This document shows, in pieces, positions 40,390 to 52,751 of a stretch of 64,000 nt of DNA; within the stretch, counting starts at the first letter, position 1; every line of letters starts with the position of its first letter. Under the pieces are notes generated by a model. It made no database searches, was not told where the DNA came from, and saw nothing but the letters and a program-made list of their open reading frames with translations. Source of the DNA: Romanomermis culicivorax (lineage: Eukaryota; Nematoda; Enoplea; Mermithida; Mermithidae). The stretch is taken from NCBI GenBank assembly GCA_963922205.1, contig CAWUHX010000025.1, positions 1,612,001 to 1,676,000 on the forward strand, written 5' to 3'. A program made the translations under genes and the position numbers.

Positions 40390-42970
40390 TTAATTGAGAA
40401 ATTTTTATCAAAAAGAGATTTAGTGGCGCCAACAAACTAGAAAACCAAAAGTATCAGCTAGAAATTAACAGTTTTTCATAAATATGGTCAAAATAACAGA
40501 AGTCAAATCAGTTTTGAACTGAAAAAGGCAGATAAAATTCAGAAACCAGGCAACCAATCAAAAATTGAGATTCTCCGAACTGCAAGAACTTGTGTACCAG
40601 TACTGACCAGAGGCTGTAAACACGTATAACATTGATTTTAAAATATTTCCAATTTTTTAATTTCTGAGGTTTGTAAGCTTAACAATCTTTTTCTGAAAAT
40701 AAATTTTCTTTAGTATTACAGTGCCTATGTTTCAACAAGTCAATTCAACAATTAAAACATTTTTTCGTTTCAGTATTTATATTTTTTTCAAGTAATTCTG
40801 CCTCAACTCTTTGACAGCTTCTTTGCATCGAGAACAACTGTTTTTAGCACGATCGTTTTTTCACAATTGTGTAAAGCACCAAATTCTCTCTCACACAGGG
40901 AAGATTTTTTACACACGTTTCTGCTCAAAAAAGCTAATACGATTGCTATTTGCGTGCAAGTTTGAATGATGAATACTGATGATAGTGGGTGGTGTACTCA
41001 TATGTACCTTCTGTTTTGTTAGTACTCGTACATTACATTCTCACTTATTGAAGGACATTAATATTAAAGTGCTTGCGTACTCTGAATCTGCTAAATGGTT
41101 AGCAGAATTCCAATTAAATCTGTCGTCAACTGTATTTAGGCAGTAATAATCCGAAAAATGGATACAGGATTGACAACGGATTTTTACTCAAAACAGACAA
41201 TTGCATCAAAGATTTGAGTGTGTTATCGGAAAACCAGAAAGTCAATGAAATGTATGTACAATTATAGTAAAAAACGCCTATATTTTAGACGTCATGATAT
41301 TTTCAAGAGTTTTCCTACTAAACTAAAGCATGTAAGGTTCATGTGAGACTTTTACTTGAATGCGCTATAACTGTATGACCATCCCACTCACTAGGAAAAA
41401 AATTAAAACTTGAAAAAAATATTATTCAAAACGTGTCATAGATTTCCCGGATTTTTCTTATTCTGAGTGACCCGCAATTCTGAGGCTAGATACCTTTGAA
41501 ATAGTAGAGTCTTAAATCGTATTGTCATCATAAAAAATATCTTCTAACAACCTTGAATTTGGAAGATATCTGCGCCATTATGCAGTCAACCATGAGATCA
41601 CAAAACAAGTTGAAACTAAAAGTTACATCGAAAAATTCTCTTTTTTGGCATAACATTCAGCATTTGGAACAACTACTCTCAGCATATAGTTTTTGCCACT
41701 ACTAACAGGGTATTTAAGGTCTAATTTTGGACAAATATGAATTCAGTGACCTTCTTGACTATACAACACAAAATATGAAATTTTGACACGACATTTGCAG
41801 TATCTGATTCATTTGTAAACCACTCACTATTGGCTTTTTTCGTGTCTTTTGTTAATGTTTTTTGTTTTCTCTTTTTAAATGTTATTTTTATTCTTGAACG
41901 TATTTTTGAAGTACACCGTTATTCAAATAATTCTCAAAACCAGAGCAAATGAAATTTTCTGAAATTTGTCCTAATTTATTCCTATGAAAAGAAATACATG
42001 TTGCACCGAACAAAGCATCTCTCATGAGAGTATTATGCTTTAAATGTTCTTTGATCAGAATAATAAATCTCAGTGATAGCGCATGACCTCTACGTTAGTC
42101 TGTTTCAAATGAAATCGTTATGCGATGATGAAAATTAAGAACCAAAAAAATATGAGTCAGTAATGTGATTATATAACTTAACTTCTACGCATTGCGTTTA
42201 GAAAAACTAAACACCCTGATTTCTTGATGCAAATTGGATGCAGGAGATCAACCACAGTTTCCCCTGTAGCGCACTTTACAACATATCTTTTTAAAACACG
42301 ATAACCACTTGTATATGCCATCGAACAATGTGTATTGTGTTTACACCACTCACACACTATATTTATATCACAGTGTAAACTGAAAAATCATTTTTTGAGT
42401 ATGGTTCCGAATATTGTCGAAATCTTTTGAACCGAAAAAAGACGTTTCGGCGCTAGCCAGTTTGGCGCCTGGCCCTTTCGGCGCCAGCCGTTTCTGCGCC
42501 AAACTTTTTCCGTTTGTTTAATTTTTTCCTTTTTCTCTACTTTCTTTCCTCTTTAATCTCATTCCTTTATCTTATGTTTTTCTTTGTATTTTTTCTGTCG
42601 GAAACGATAGCAAAAACTTTGAAATGAATCTATGATTATAATTCGTTTTGCCTGATATTTTTTCTGTATGGAAATAAAACTGCTTTGCTGGTTTAGAAGC
42701 AAATCTTGAAAGTCCAAAATACTACTGGCTTTCCACTCTCAGAGAGCAACACAATGAATTTTGTGATAATTCAAACAAATCCAGCATTTATTACCTTTGG
42801 CAAAATCTTCAGAATAATTGAAGATATATCTGTTTCGAATCATTTGCGATTTACCTTTTTGACTAATTATAAAATGCAATGCCATAGAAGAAATGACTAA
42901 CCAGAATGACAGAAAAAAAAACAATATGTCCATTATATATTTTGTCCAGTACTTTTTTGAGTTTGTGTAC
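40390..42970. other. Intergenic, nothing recognised except a GC-rich palindrome
   Basis: AT-rich, no supported gene. At 42448-42510 a run of GGCGCC-containing words forms nested inverted repeats (AGTTTGGCGC...GCGCCAAACT enclosing TGGCGCC...GGCGCCA), a strong hairpin in otherwise AT-rich DNA. Confidence 0.5.
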
Positions 42971-42974
42971 TTCT

Positions 42975-43970
42975 CCCCAACAGGCGTTTTTATTTTTGCA
43001 CAGGATAGATTGCAATGTGCAACTTGGGGGAAAAATTTGGTTGCACATAGAAATTTTTTGGTTGCTCACACTAAAATTGATAAATTCATCTGATTTTATC
43101 AGAAAAACGATGAAAATCTAGTTTTTTGTGTTGCATTTAATTCTCGTCAGTTTTGGACTTTGAAAACTGAATTTCTTGAGTTCTAAAGAAAAAATGAAAA
43201 GTCTGGCAACTGTACTTTGTTCAGTGCGGAGCGCCGGGAAAATTAGATTTTGAGACTTCTAAAACATTGGAAAATTAGTTTTTCCATCTAATTCTTCTGC
43301 AACTATCGTATATCAATCTCAGATTTTTCACCATTTGGAAATGCGGGGGCTGGAGAAAAAATTGTATTTTGCTGAAGAATAAATCTTAACCTTTATTATG
43401 TGAGGAAAGATCTTATTTTTCTATGAATTCGATGATATTTCAGTCGGATGGGAAAAATAGAAATTCGAAAATAAGGCAAGCAACCAAGGATTTGGATTCT
43501 TCATTCTTCAACCAACAATAGCTCCGGTTAATGTCCTCTTTTGAGTTGATGATGTTTTAATTATTTTCTAAATGCAAAAAGACTATGTTTACGATAGTTG
43601 AACTATTAAAGGTTCACAAAAAGATTTTGTGAAAATAATCGAAAAACGTCTTGACTTTTTCATCGAATAAGTACATTTATTCAAAATTCGTTGATGTTAA
43701 AATGCTATGGGCGGGCATAAAATAGAGAGAAATTTTCTAACCACGCAATGATAAAATTTTAAATCATTTGAAATTCTGCGCGAAGCGCTGGAAAATTTTC
43801 AGTAATTTCCCTTTTAAAACGCGTATAATGCATTATCGGACAGGAAACTTTATACCCTAATCATAAGGGCCGTCAGGGTCCAGGTTGCACCGTGCAACTT
43901 GGCAGTAAAAATTAGGTTGCACAGTCCGGAATTTGGTTGTTGTGTGCAAAAATAAAAAACCCTGCTCCCC
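42975..43970. repeat. Inverted-repeat unit, probable MITE remnant
   Basis: A 27-bp arm at 42975-43001 is repeated inverted at 43944-43970 with a few mismatches (GTGCAAAAATAAAAA core). Next to each arm lies a hairpin GTGCAAC...GTTGCAC (43017-43046 and 43892-43922). No coding capacity. The downstream side (43980-44095) has several CAGTATATTTTGTC-like tandem words. Confidence 0.4.
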
Positions 43971-44378
43971 AATATATTTTTACTCTAGTATGCATATATT
44001 GTTCAGTATATTTTGGCCAGTATATTTTCACTCCAGTATGTTTTGTTCAGCATATATTCTGTTCAGTATGTTTTGTCCAATATATTTTGTCCGGATAACT
44101 ACATGGAGTAATCGGAATTTTAAAAATAGATTTACAGCATTCTTGTGGTAATAGGACACTTGGAGTAACGGTGCATTCGGTGTAGCGGGATACAACGATG
44201 GTGCAATAGCTCGTCTGAATAATTCATACTTTGTTATTCTAAAACTTTTTCAGACATAATTCTGACATCACTGACATGACTGACAGGAAAAAATTTATAA
44301 AATGATGAGAATTTTTCACCTCATAGTTAAAGTTTTTACTTGTAATTAAAATGACCTCTAATGAACATAATACAGTAA

Positions 44379-44696
44379 AGGCCCTGCTATAGTTCGCCGG
44401 CCGGCGCCGGTTTCGAGCTGCTATACTTCGTCTTTTTGATGACGGCAGGCGCCGGTTGTCAATTTCGATTCAATCGAAATTTCTGAACCGGCACTAGCCG
44501 TCGCGTATGAATTATGATGCAAAAAATGCATCTTGGAGTTTTATCATTTTTCCGCAGGTTTGCAGTAGGTATTACTCACTTACGGCACCGGATGAAGTAT
44601 AGCAGCAAAAATTTGCAACCGGTGACGGCCGTCGCCGGTTCAAAAATATTTCATCCGGCGCCGTCCGGCCCCGACCGTTGAAGTATAGCAGGGCCT
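44379..44696. mobile_element. 318-bp MITE, PIF/Harbinger-like
   Basis: Terminal inverted repeats AGGCCCTGCTATAGTTC and (inverted) AGGCCCTGCTATACTTC, flanked by TAA on both sides (44376-44378, 44697-44699). A 3-bp TWA duplication is typical of PIF/Harbinger. The interior is GC-rich with repeated GCCGGCGCCGG words. The second block carries it at 56739-57056. Confidence 0.75.
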
Positions 44697-44970
44697 TAAC
44701 TATATGTATATATATTTTCATTAGATCTATAGCTGGTTTTAAAAATAATTTTTTGACAATTAAAAATTGATTACAAAATTATTGGAAAATTATGACAAAA
44801 TGCAGACGATTTGACCTTTTCAAAATAATTTTGTGAAAGTTTTTACTGTACAAAACTTCCCATACTTTTGCGTCTCTTGGTTTCCCATCGAATTTACTCA
44901 ACTGCTTATACTCCTCGTTGTTTTGCATTAAACCATAAGATTTTCGAGCACATCGAATTTGTGATCTTAC

Positions 44971-45948
44971 CTCAATTCATCGGCATAAATCAGTTGATTT
45001 TCATTGAACGTAATAACATGTTGTTCGAAGGTATTGTCTATCAATTTGAGAAAACAACATCGCGATGTACAAATATAGGCATTCGAGTCGTCCTTCTTGA
45101 AAACTGTGCAAATGATATCCTTTACCACTCTGAAAAACTGCTTAATGCAAAAGTAACTCACGGTAGACATAAAAAATGAAGTTCTCTTGTTGTTTGACAT
45201 ATCATCAACGTGGAAAATTTTGTTAGCTGTATTCAGAACTTTAGACTAGTTTTTCTTGAAAAACTGTGCTATAATAAATGAAAATATCTTAGCGGAACTG
45301 GATTCTTAACATTCTGAAACGGCGAAGCTTATAACCATTGAATCTTATACAAATTGAACTTTAGTGATGAAGTTACCTATCTGAGTGATTGAACGCCTTG
45401 AGGACAACCATGATCCCATCGCGCAAGACTTTGATATAATGGCCTTCTACGCTGAGTGGACAAGCGATGTGTGAGTCGCCAACAGGCAGTTTGAGGCAAC
45501 GATTTTCCACGAAAATCGACGGCAGAAATTGATCCAGAAGAAAAAAGTAATCCAAAAAACAAAAATGAACACGAGCCTGAACAACCTAACTAGAAGTGCT
45601 ATAAAGAAAGTTTGAGCTTTTCTGTATGGCATGACAATTTCGAAACCAAAGCCTCAGCTGCATTCTGTACGATCGATTTTTAGCTACATATTTGATGTGC
45701 TAACTTTGGGGAAATGAGATTCCAAATCGATCGATTTATTATCAGTCAAATAATCTAACATGTCGACGATTAGTGATTCTTTTTTCATCAGATTTTTCTT
45801 TACGTGATCGTAATCTTCGTCTAGTTTCTAGAAACGTAAAGAAACGATATGAGAAGGCGGACAATGTTGAATGAGTTACTTGCTCCTGTTGCAGAATTGC
45901 TTCGACGATATCATTTCTCTTTGATACCCGGTCGCCTTGGGAAGACAT
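44971..45948 (-). CDS. Unrecognised multi-exon host gene(s) downstream of PRPF3
   Basis: Best-supported exons: about 45590-45377 (donor GATAG/GTAACT) and 45129-44971 (acceptor TTTTTCAG, donor GAG/GTAAGA). Their phases match (2 then 1), giving a protein with LPVGDSHIACPLSV, ICTVFKKDDSN and SRCCFLKLIDN. Further upstream, 45948-45880 (ATG, donor CAA/GTAACT) and 45827-45684 (acceptor TTTCTAG, stop TAG) are also in phase and could be a separate small protein of 70 residues or the first exons of the same gene. More exons probably lie below 44971. No domain recognised. The gene starts 327 bp after the PRPF3 stop on the same strand. Confidence 0.45.
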
Positions 45949-46274
45949 TCGGTGGAAATTGATAGTTATTTAGATTCTATAATGAAAAGTCGAGAGCTGA
46001 GATTTGTCAGATTCGCCCAAATGCTGTCGAGAGAAATTTGGACGAAATTGACCACAAAAATGAATCTTTGATCAAAACTAAAAGGTGGGAAGCAAGCACA
46101 TGTTGAAAATTTATTCTAATTGATATACAAATAAGTAAGAAAACGTATTTTTCGAGTTGCGAGTCAATCGAAAGTCGATTTTCTTTTCCTTTCGCGAAAC
46201 ACAAGCACTTTTGCGTCCAGTTTCGAAATTTTGAGCGCACTAGCAGCAGCGAATAGAAACGTAATTGATATACA

Positions 46275-49200
46275 TTATATATCGTCACTCTGTTCTAGAA
46301 CCGCTCCGCTATACGCCGAGTCCCAATAATGTTCGACGTTGTGTCTTTGAAAAAGTTCCCGGACTAATTTTTCCAACGGATAAGGTTTACATTTCAATTC
46401 GCCAAAATTACGCTTCTTGACAGTACCCTGAACAAAAGATGCTCCCAAATGACAATATGTCATGCATACATAATTTGCTATGCTGCCACAGAAAATTCAA
46501 TTATGCCTTTTTTAAATTCCATAATTCTGACTCAATTCAAAAGTTAGAAAAACCGAATACTAATGAAAAGGGGCGACTCCTAAAAACGATTCCAGAAAAT
46601 TACCACGGAGAGAAAACAGAAAACTAACGTGATATAGGAACAACATCATATATACTGCATCGAAAAATAAAAATTGATAATTTTACCTCCCAAACTAAAT
46701 CGCATTTATTTTTTGGTGTCAATGACGAACTTGAAGATTCGGCTGAAGCTGTTTTTTTCTCGTCTTGCCATTTTATGCGTTTGAGCATCAACTGTTTGAA
46801 AAACTTCTGTTGTTTCGCGCCTAAAATTTTAAATTAAAAGTGATGTTTGCCGGATAAAAGGAAATGAAAAAACATCCGGATATCCGCGTCTTTTGTGGAA
46901 ATCTTTCACCATAGATTTTTTCCCATCTTTCTTGTTAATTTTAAATATGGAACCAAGTTTGGTTTCATAATCATAATGGAGCTGATTTTCATAAATTTCA
47001 ATCTTCATTTGAATTTTTTCAAACTCATGAAAATATGGACATATTTTTTAATTTGTAGAATGATATATACAATGTGAGCCAAAAAAGGCGACCGGTACTG
47101 ACGTTCATAGCTTTCAAATGGATGGAGCTTTTTAATGCGGTTTCTGTCGTCGATCGATAAAAAATCTGGCATAAAAACTGCAAAGTTACAGCCAGATTGC
47201 TCAAATATTAAATGACTAGAATCAAAAATACTAAAAAATACTAATACGATTTTTCGCAAATAAATTTTGAAAAATTGACAAAAATCAACATGTTTTACAA
47301 CAGAAAAAGTAAAATAGATCCAGTCATAAGAACCATATAACAGATGGAAACTAAAAGAGAGCCGTTTTAATGTGTCCGACTTTCTGTTTCACCAATAATT
47401 TTAATCGTTTTTCGATCTGTTCAATGACGAATTGATTTGTTTTTTTTCCTATTTCAAAACAAAAGCTCTTGATGACTTTAAATAACGTGTAATTCAAAAT
47501 CTGGGTGATTTTTAAAGTATTATTGTGTGTAAACAGCTTTACAAAACTTTTTCACAATAGAACAAATTTTACTTTTTGAAAAATGACCACTTTTACTAAA
47601 TTTCTGTTTGTACAGTAACCATAAACGCTAGGAGCATAAAATTTGGCCCTTGTAACGAAGACGAACAGGGGGATTTTAATGCAGCAATCTGCATTAAAAA
47701 AGCTTCATTTATTCGAAAGTTATTAAAGCCTTTTTTGGCTCACCCTGTACATGTTTTCGAGCCTTATGTTTATTGAATAGTTCCTTAAATTCCAGCATTT
47801 TAGAGTGTCATAATCAAAAAAAAAATTTTCGTTGCGTAGCGCCGGAAAGATATAGGAAACAACAGAAGAATAAGAACGGAAGTTGCATTTTCAAGACCCA
47901 ATACGTTTGTGCCAGAAGGAAACGAACTCAAGTGATATTTTGGAAGAAAGTTTGTGCAAAAATTAACGAAATACCGTGTTCTTGCATTAGAAAAATTTTC
48001 TTCGCACAAAGATTTCTTGGCCGATCTTTGTACATGTAGAAAGAAGCCTGTAACCGAAAAACGCTGGTTGGAAATAAAATTGTGAACAGTAATTTTTTCA
48101 ACACGTATCAACTGATTGCATATCCATGTAATTTAATTATATACGTTCCACAGTGTGTTACAAGCCCATTTTTTAATATTCCTCAATTAACAATTTTCGG
48201 CTCCCAAAGTTTCAATTTGGTCTCTAAAAATTTTGGCCTAGGAGTCAGTTGGCTCCTGGTTTTCAAACCAAAAAAAGCCTGCAGTGAAGACAAATCAACT
48301 TTGTCAAATTTATATAACCAAATATCCGGATGTTCGGACTCACCGAAAACTCGGATATCCGGATGTCAAAAAATATTCCAGGAACGTCACTACTAATCAA
48401 TATATTTTCTGAGTCAGATAACTCGTTGCTGAGTCAAATGGGAATAAAACATTAAAGAGCGATCTACAAAGATATACAAGAAGTTTTCATAACGCAGACA
48501 TTTGAGAAGGGAGTAGAGCCATCATATTTGTATTGCATGTATGCTATCAAGGAATGCACTTTAATTTGTTCATTTGGACAGATTGAAGACCGAGTCATTT
48601 ATAATACTCGTAAACATTTTAAATTCATTAGAAATTACAAAAGAACTTATTCCCATTAATTTGAGCATTACGTCAGCGATATTTGCTAGATTTGGCATCA
48701 ACAATGCGTGAATTTCAGTCAAGCTTTACTGAAATACCTAGTAGGCAGTACCCAAGATTTGAATTTTGTATATTCTGAAGATTGATAATTCAGAAAAATG
48801 TTAAAATCCTTCATTAGTAATACACATCATGTTACTCTGCACCAGACATGCACGGCAAGAATTTTCCAGGGGAGAGGGTCCATGGGCTGTTTTTCCAGGG
48901 GTGTAGGGCAAGTGGGTGAGCAAAAAAATAAAAAAAAGTTCTGCAAGCCTATTCTTCATACAAAATATGCACAAAAATCATCGAAAAAGCCGTCTTGGAA
49001 AAAGTTCAGGGGGAGGGGTGTAGTGAAGATTTCTTTTAGCCAGGGGGGTGGCCAGGGCCTCAGGTATGGGGTTCACCCCCCTACCCCCTATGTGCATGTA
49101 TGCTCTACACGACTCATGAGCATATTTACTCATTCAAGATTATTTAGAATGTCCAATGTTTTTGCAAAAAGATTCTCTAACTCCGAATCGTTTTGAGCGA

Positions 49201-50097
49201 AAATAAGACTTGCATGGAAGCTACAGCCACTTCTTGCTTTCTATAAAATTGGCGTATTGACTTGTTTTCAAAATTGATTACTCATGGAAATACTGGTCCA
49301 CCAATTTCACTTACCACCTTCCACGACAACTACATTGACGTCTTTATGCAGCACACAAGTTCCCGTCATACCCAACTGTTTGGCGTTCATTTGAACTTTG
49401 AATTGTTTAGCCGGGTGTGATAAATCTATAACTCGATAAACCGAAACTTGAACGCCGGACGCGTTATCATCGTGAAATTTTTTAGCTTTTTTGGCGGCCC
49501 GTTGTTCGGGTGTCAATTTTCTAGCCAAATTATCGTCTTCGTGCTTCTTCAGCCTTTTAGCCATTTGCTCTCGAACGTGCGCTTCCATTTTGGTCGGATC
49601 TTGTATGGCGCTAGTGCCCAAGACACGCATCAAATTGCTGATTTTGACTGCAAAATAACAAAAAAGGTCAGATAAAGCTATACTAAATTTCATTTAAAAA
49701 TAAATAGTAGAACAAGCATATTTAAAAGACAAGTAAAAGTATTTGCAAAAAATCCGTAGCTTTATGGAAAATATGAATCGTAATTAAAATTTTCCTCTTG
49801 GAAAATGCACGAAATTCAATATGACCAAAAAATATCTTCCTTTCTTCAATTACGCTTAACTTTTGTCCCTCACCCTTCGGTTCGGGTGCAGGCTCCAGTC
49901 CAAGTCGATATTTTTCTTGTTTTTCTCGCTGCATTTCTTTCCGATTTTGTCGCCTTAATTTTTTCCTCTCTTTCGATGTCAAATGAACTTTCAAAGGAAT
50001 GGGTTTGTCACTTTCGCCAGGCGGTCTCAACTGAATCGGATGTTCCACCAAATCGGACATTACCCCGGTTTTTATTTCGTCTAGATTTTCCGGATAG
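46275..50097 (-). CDS. PRPF3: U4/U6 snRNP protein Prp3, C-terminal exons (first copy)
   Basis: Four exons with matching phases: 50097-49874, 49647-49315, 46820-46687 and 46427-46275, all with GT-AG borders. They encode [13 protein letters not shown], the [11 protein letters not shown] helix, [43 protein letters not shown], and the terminal EHYWD motif before the stop. These are hallmarks of the Prp3 domain and the C-terminal DUF1115 domain. Prp3 binds U4/U6 snRNA and Prp4 in the U4/U6.U5 tri-snRNP in the nucleus. The N-terminal exons (PWI-like region) are not in this copy because the contig ends at the gap. Introns are 226, 2494 and 259 bp; the long one holds a MITE at 47070-47747. Confidence 0.93.
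47070..47747. mobile_element. MITE, mariner-like, in a PRPF3 intron
   Basis: Inverted ends CAATGTGAGCCAAAAAAGGC and (inverted) CAGGGTGAGCCAAAAAAGGC, flanked by TA on both sides. TA duplication and these ends fit the Tc1/mariner group. 678 bp, no transposase. The second copy is at 59424-60102. Confidence 0.7.
47750..49314. other. Rest of the PRPF3 intron; repeats only
   Basis: Contains CCGGATATCCGG-type words (48328-48360, related to 46875-46890) and a G-rich stretch at 48865-49090 with runs of four to six G, possibly a DNA-transposon end. No exon supported. Confidence 0.5.
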
Positions 50098-50881
50098 CTA
50101 GAAGAGAAAAACTAAGAAAATAAGAATGAACTGGAAGAAATAGGTGTTGTTTGTTCAGTATCTTGATTCCCGATTTTTTTTTGCATTTTCTTAGTGTTGA
50201 TTGAGCTTGAACTATATTCTATCTATTCAAGGCCAGCGCTATTATGGCTTTCCCTATTTTCTCTTTTGATATTCAAAATCATTTGCAGACAACGAATTAC
50301 GCATAAACCTTATATAATTGTGTTATAAAAATGTGTTTGTACTTGTAACAATTTTTTCTCATTTCTTTTTTGTGAAAGCCTTTTTGTATATTCTGTACAA
50401 AGAAGATTAAAATTCTCTTTTGCATAATTCGAATTTTTACCGCTTGATGTATAAATTGGTTTTTAGTGAACCTCATTCCGCGACTCAGTTTTCTCAGTAC
50501 AAGACGGACGTTATTTAGCTAATACCTTGAGGGGAAAAAGTTTACTGAGTTTTCCGTATGGTGCGAAAAAAATGCATTTTGGTACGCTTACTGAAAATCT
50601 CAAAATTTTCTGTTTGAGCTGTAAATAATCATTATTGACCATAATTTAGCTCAGGCGAGGTCCACTTTCACTTATCAGTCATCGTATAAAAGTTTTCATA
50701 ATCTAAAATACCTGGTCTCATTTTTTATTTGTAATCTTCAGTGCTTTGTTTGGATTTTGATGAAACAAAATTTGTCTTCAATCTCTAAAATTTTTTCTTC
50801 CGCTTCAAGTATCCTAAACTTTATGGACACAAATTTTTGTACCTTGAAAAATTATGAAAAATCATTCCAGCATAAAAATTC
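50098..50881. other. Upstream of PRPF3 exon, nothing recognised
   Basis: AT-rich. Probably an intron of PRPF3, since the first exon seen opens with an acceptor. No further exon identified on the minus strand. Confidence 0.5.
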
Positions 50882-50981
50882 NNNNNNNNNNNNNNNNNNN
50901 NNNNNNNNNNNNNNNNNNNNNNNNNNNNNNNNNNNNNNNNNNNNNNNNNNNNNNNNNNNNNNNNNNNNNNNNNNNNNNNNN
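50882..50981. other. Scaffold gap of exactly 100 N
   Basis: A run of 100 N, the conventional placeholder for a gap of unknown size. Reading frames across it are meaningless. Confidence 0.99.
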
Positions 50982-51701
50982 ACACATGCCATGAAGCCAT
51001 AATGTCAGAAATCTGACGATCGACGCCAAAATGTGTGACTCCAGGATCCACCAGATCGAAATGGAGATCCAAATAGGCCATGCACCATAGCGTCTACCCC
51101 GCTCACCATTCTTCCATTCTGATGACTTTTTTTGAAAATTCTCTATTTTGGGAATTTGTTCAGAGACTTCGCTGTTTTGAGATCTGGATCTTTTGAGAAT
51201 CACTGTTTTGAGACATCACTGTATTGAGTCTCACTATTTTGAGTTTCGCTGAATAGGTGCGAAACCTGTAAAACAATCGAAGCATGAAATAGGATTCCAC
51301 AGTTGGCAATGACAAGGCACTCGAAGTGTGTAAATATCGTATATTTTTTTTATCGATTTCCAGTAATTTTGGACAGATCAAAATATAGCGTACGGAGTGA
51401 GAATAATAATTTTCAGCTGCAGTAGCTTGAGCTAATCCTAAACATACTTTTCAGTTCCCGAGAACAATTTTCAGTAAATAGATTTCACTACGTTGACGAG
51501 TCCGGCTGTTTATCACGCGGCCTGCTGCGGTACACACACCACAATCCCTGCAACGTCCACTTGGCCAGCGCGTCCGCACTGCATTCAAAAGGTCGAACGT
51601 TCAAGTCCCTCACCAGTGTTATTGTTCTGATGTGCCGACTACGTGGTTATGGGCGTGATTTAAAAACACGTCGATTTTTTCTTTTATTCATGATATCATA
51701 A

Positions 51702-52751
51702 TCAGAGATTTTCCAATTCAACAACGCAAAGATCACTTCTGATCTCTCTATAAACGCCGCCAGAAATTTTACCGTCAGACTTCTCCATCAAAGCGTTTAT
51801 TCTGTGAAAAACGAAGTCTTTCGCATTGACGTTTCTAAAATTAGAATCCGAAATTTTAACGTCGTCAATGTCGAAATCGTCGATTTTTGTGCACAATTTC
51901 AAGCTCAAAATCCGACGAAAAAATTTATCCGCAATATTTTCTGGACAACACAGACTATAGACGAATTTGCCGTTCTCCTTGTTGAACTTTTCGCCGACTT
52001 CACGATGACGTAATATAGTAAAAGATGGTAATAAATTAGAATCGGAGATAAATATGCCGTCTGTGAGTTTCTTCAATGCCAAAATATCGCTCGCTTCTGA
52101 CATAAAAAGACTAGTCTGACCATAATATGGAGAAAGATGGGCAAAAAATGAGAAAAAACAAAAACAAACATAGAAAATATATAGAGCAAAGAACGGAAAG
52201 AAAAGGGAACAAAAAATCGAAGGAAAAGAAAAAATATATAGAACAAAGAACGGAAAGAAAAGGCAACAAAAAATGGAACGAAAACAGAAAATTGTGAAAC
52301 GAGAGAAACAATAGAAACTTGATGAATAATAGCAGAAATAAATGCGAAAAGTGGAAGATGAAAAAAGTTGAGAGGACAACTAGAGCATACCAATTATATC
52401 CACATTTGTAGTAATTTCAACAAACCAACATGGCAAGAATGCGAATCGACTGGCAACAATTAGCGTCAACATTTCTCTATCAACGCCTAACCGCTTCCCG
52501 TCGTTAGTCCACGGATCGACGTGTAAAGAGCTATTTAAAGTTCCACACCACGACAACCATCGATTTTCGGAACCGTTTGACGAACATTTGGTAGCCGACA
52601 AGCATTGCGCAGTCGATAATTTGCACCGGAGAACTAAATCGAAGTATTGCTTTTCCGAGCAGGGTTCAAAAGAAACAACCAAATAACCAAGTTGTTGAGG
52701 TCTGCAATGGTAAAGAAATCTAGCATAAAAAGAAGGACGAATTGAGAACAT
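51702..52751 (-). CDS. Second copy of the unrecognised two-segment gene
   Basis: Corresponds to 39340-40389. Only a few residues differ (for example an Ile/Met and a Leu/Ser change). Same donor and the same phase problem. Confidence 0.33.

Larger units (their letters stand above)
38642..50881. repeat. 12.24-kb block, first copy (repeated after the N gap)
   Basis: Starts at ACACATGCC and ends at the gap. The same sequence runs from 50982 to 63236 with scattered substitutions and small indels. Both breakpoints fall exactly on the gap edges, which indicates overlapping contigs and not a biological duplication. Confidence 0.92.

Noticed and set aside
48798-49196. A 132-codon ORF over G-rich repeat sequence
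   Set aside because: Lies in a PRPF3 intron over repetitive G-runs, no domain, alternative frames equally open.
50757-51203. Reading frames running through the N gap
   Set aside because: They include unknown residues across 100 N and join two unrelated contig ends.
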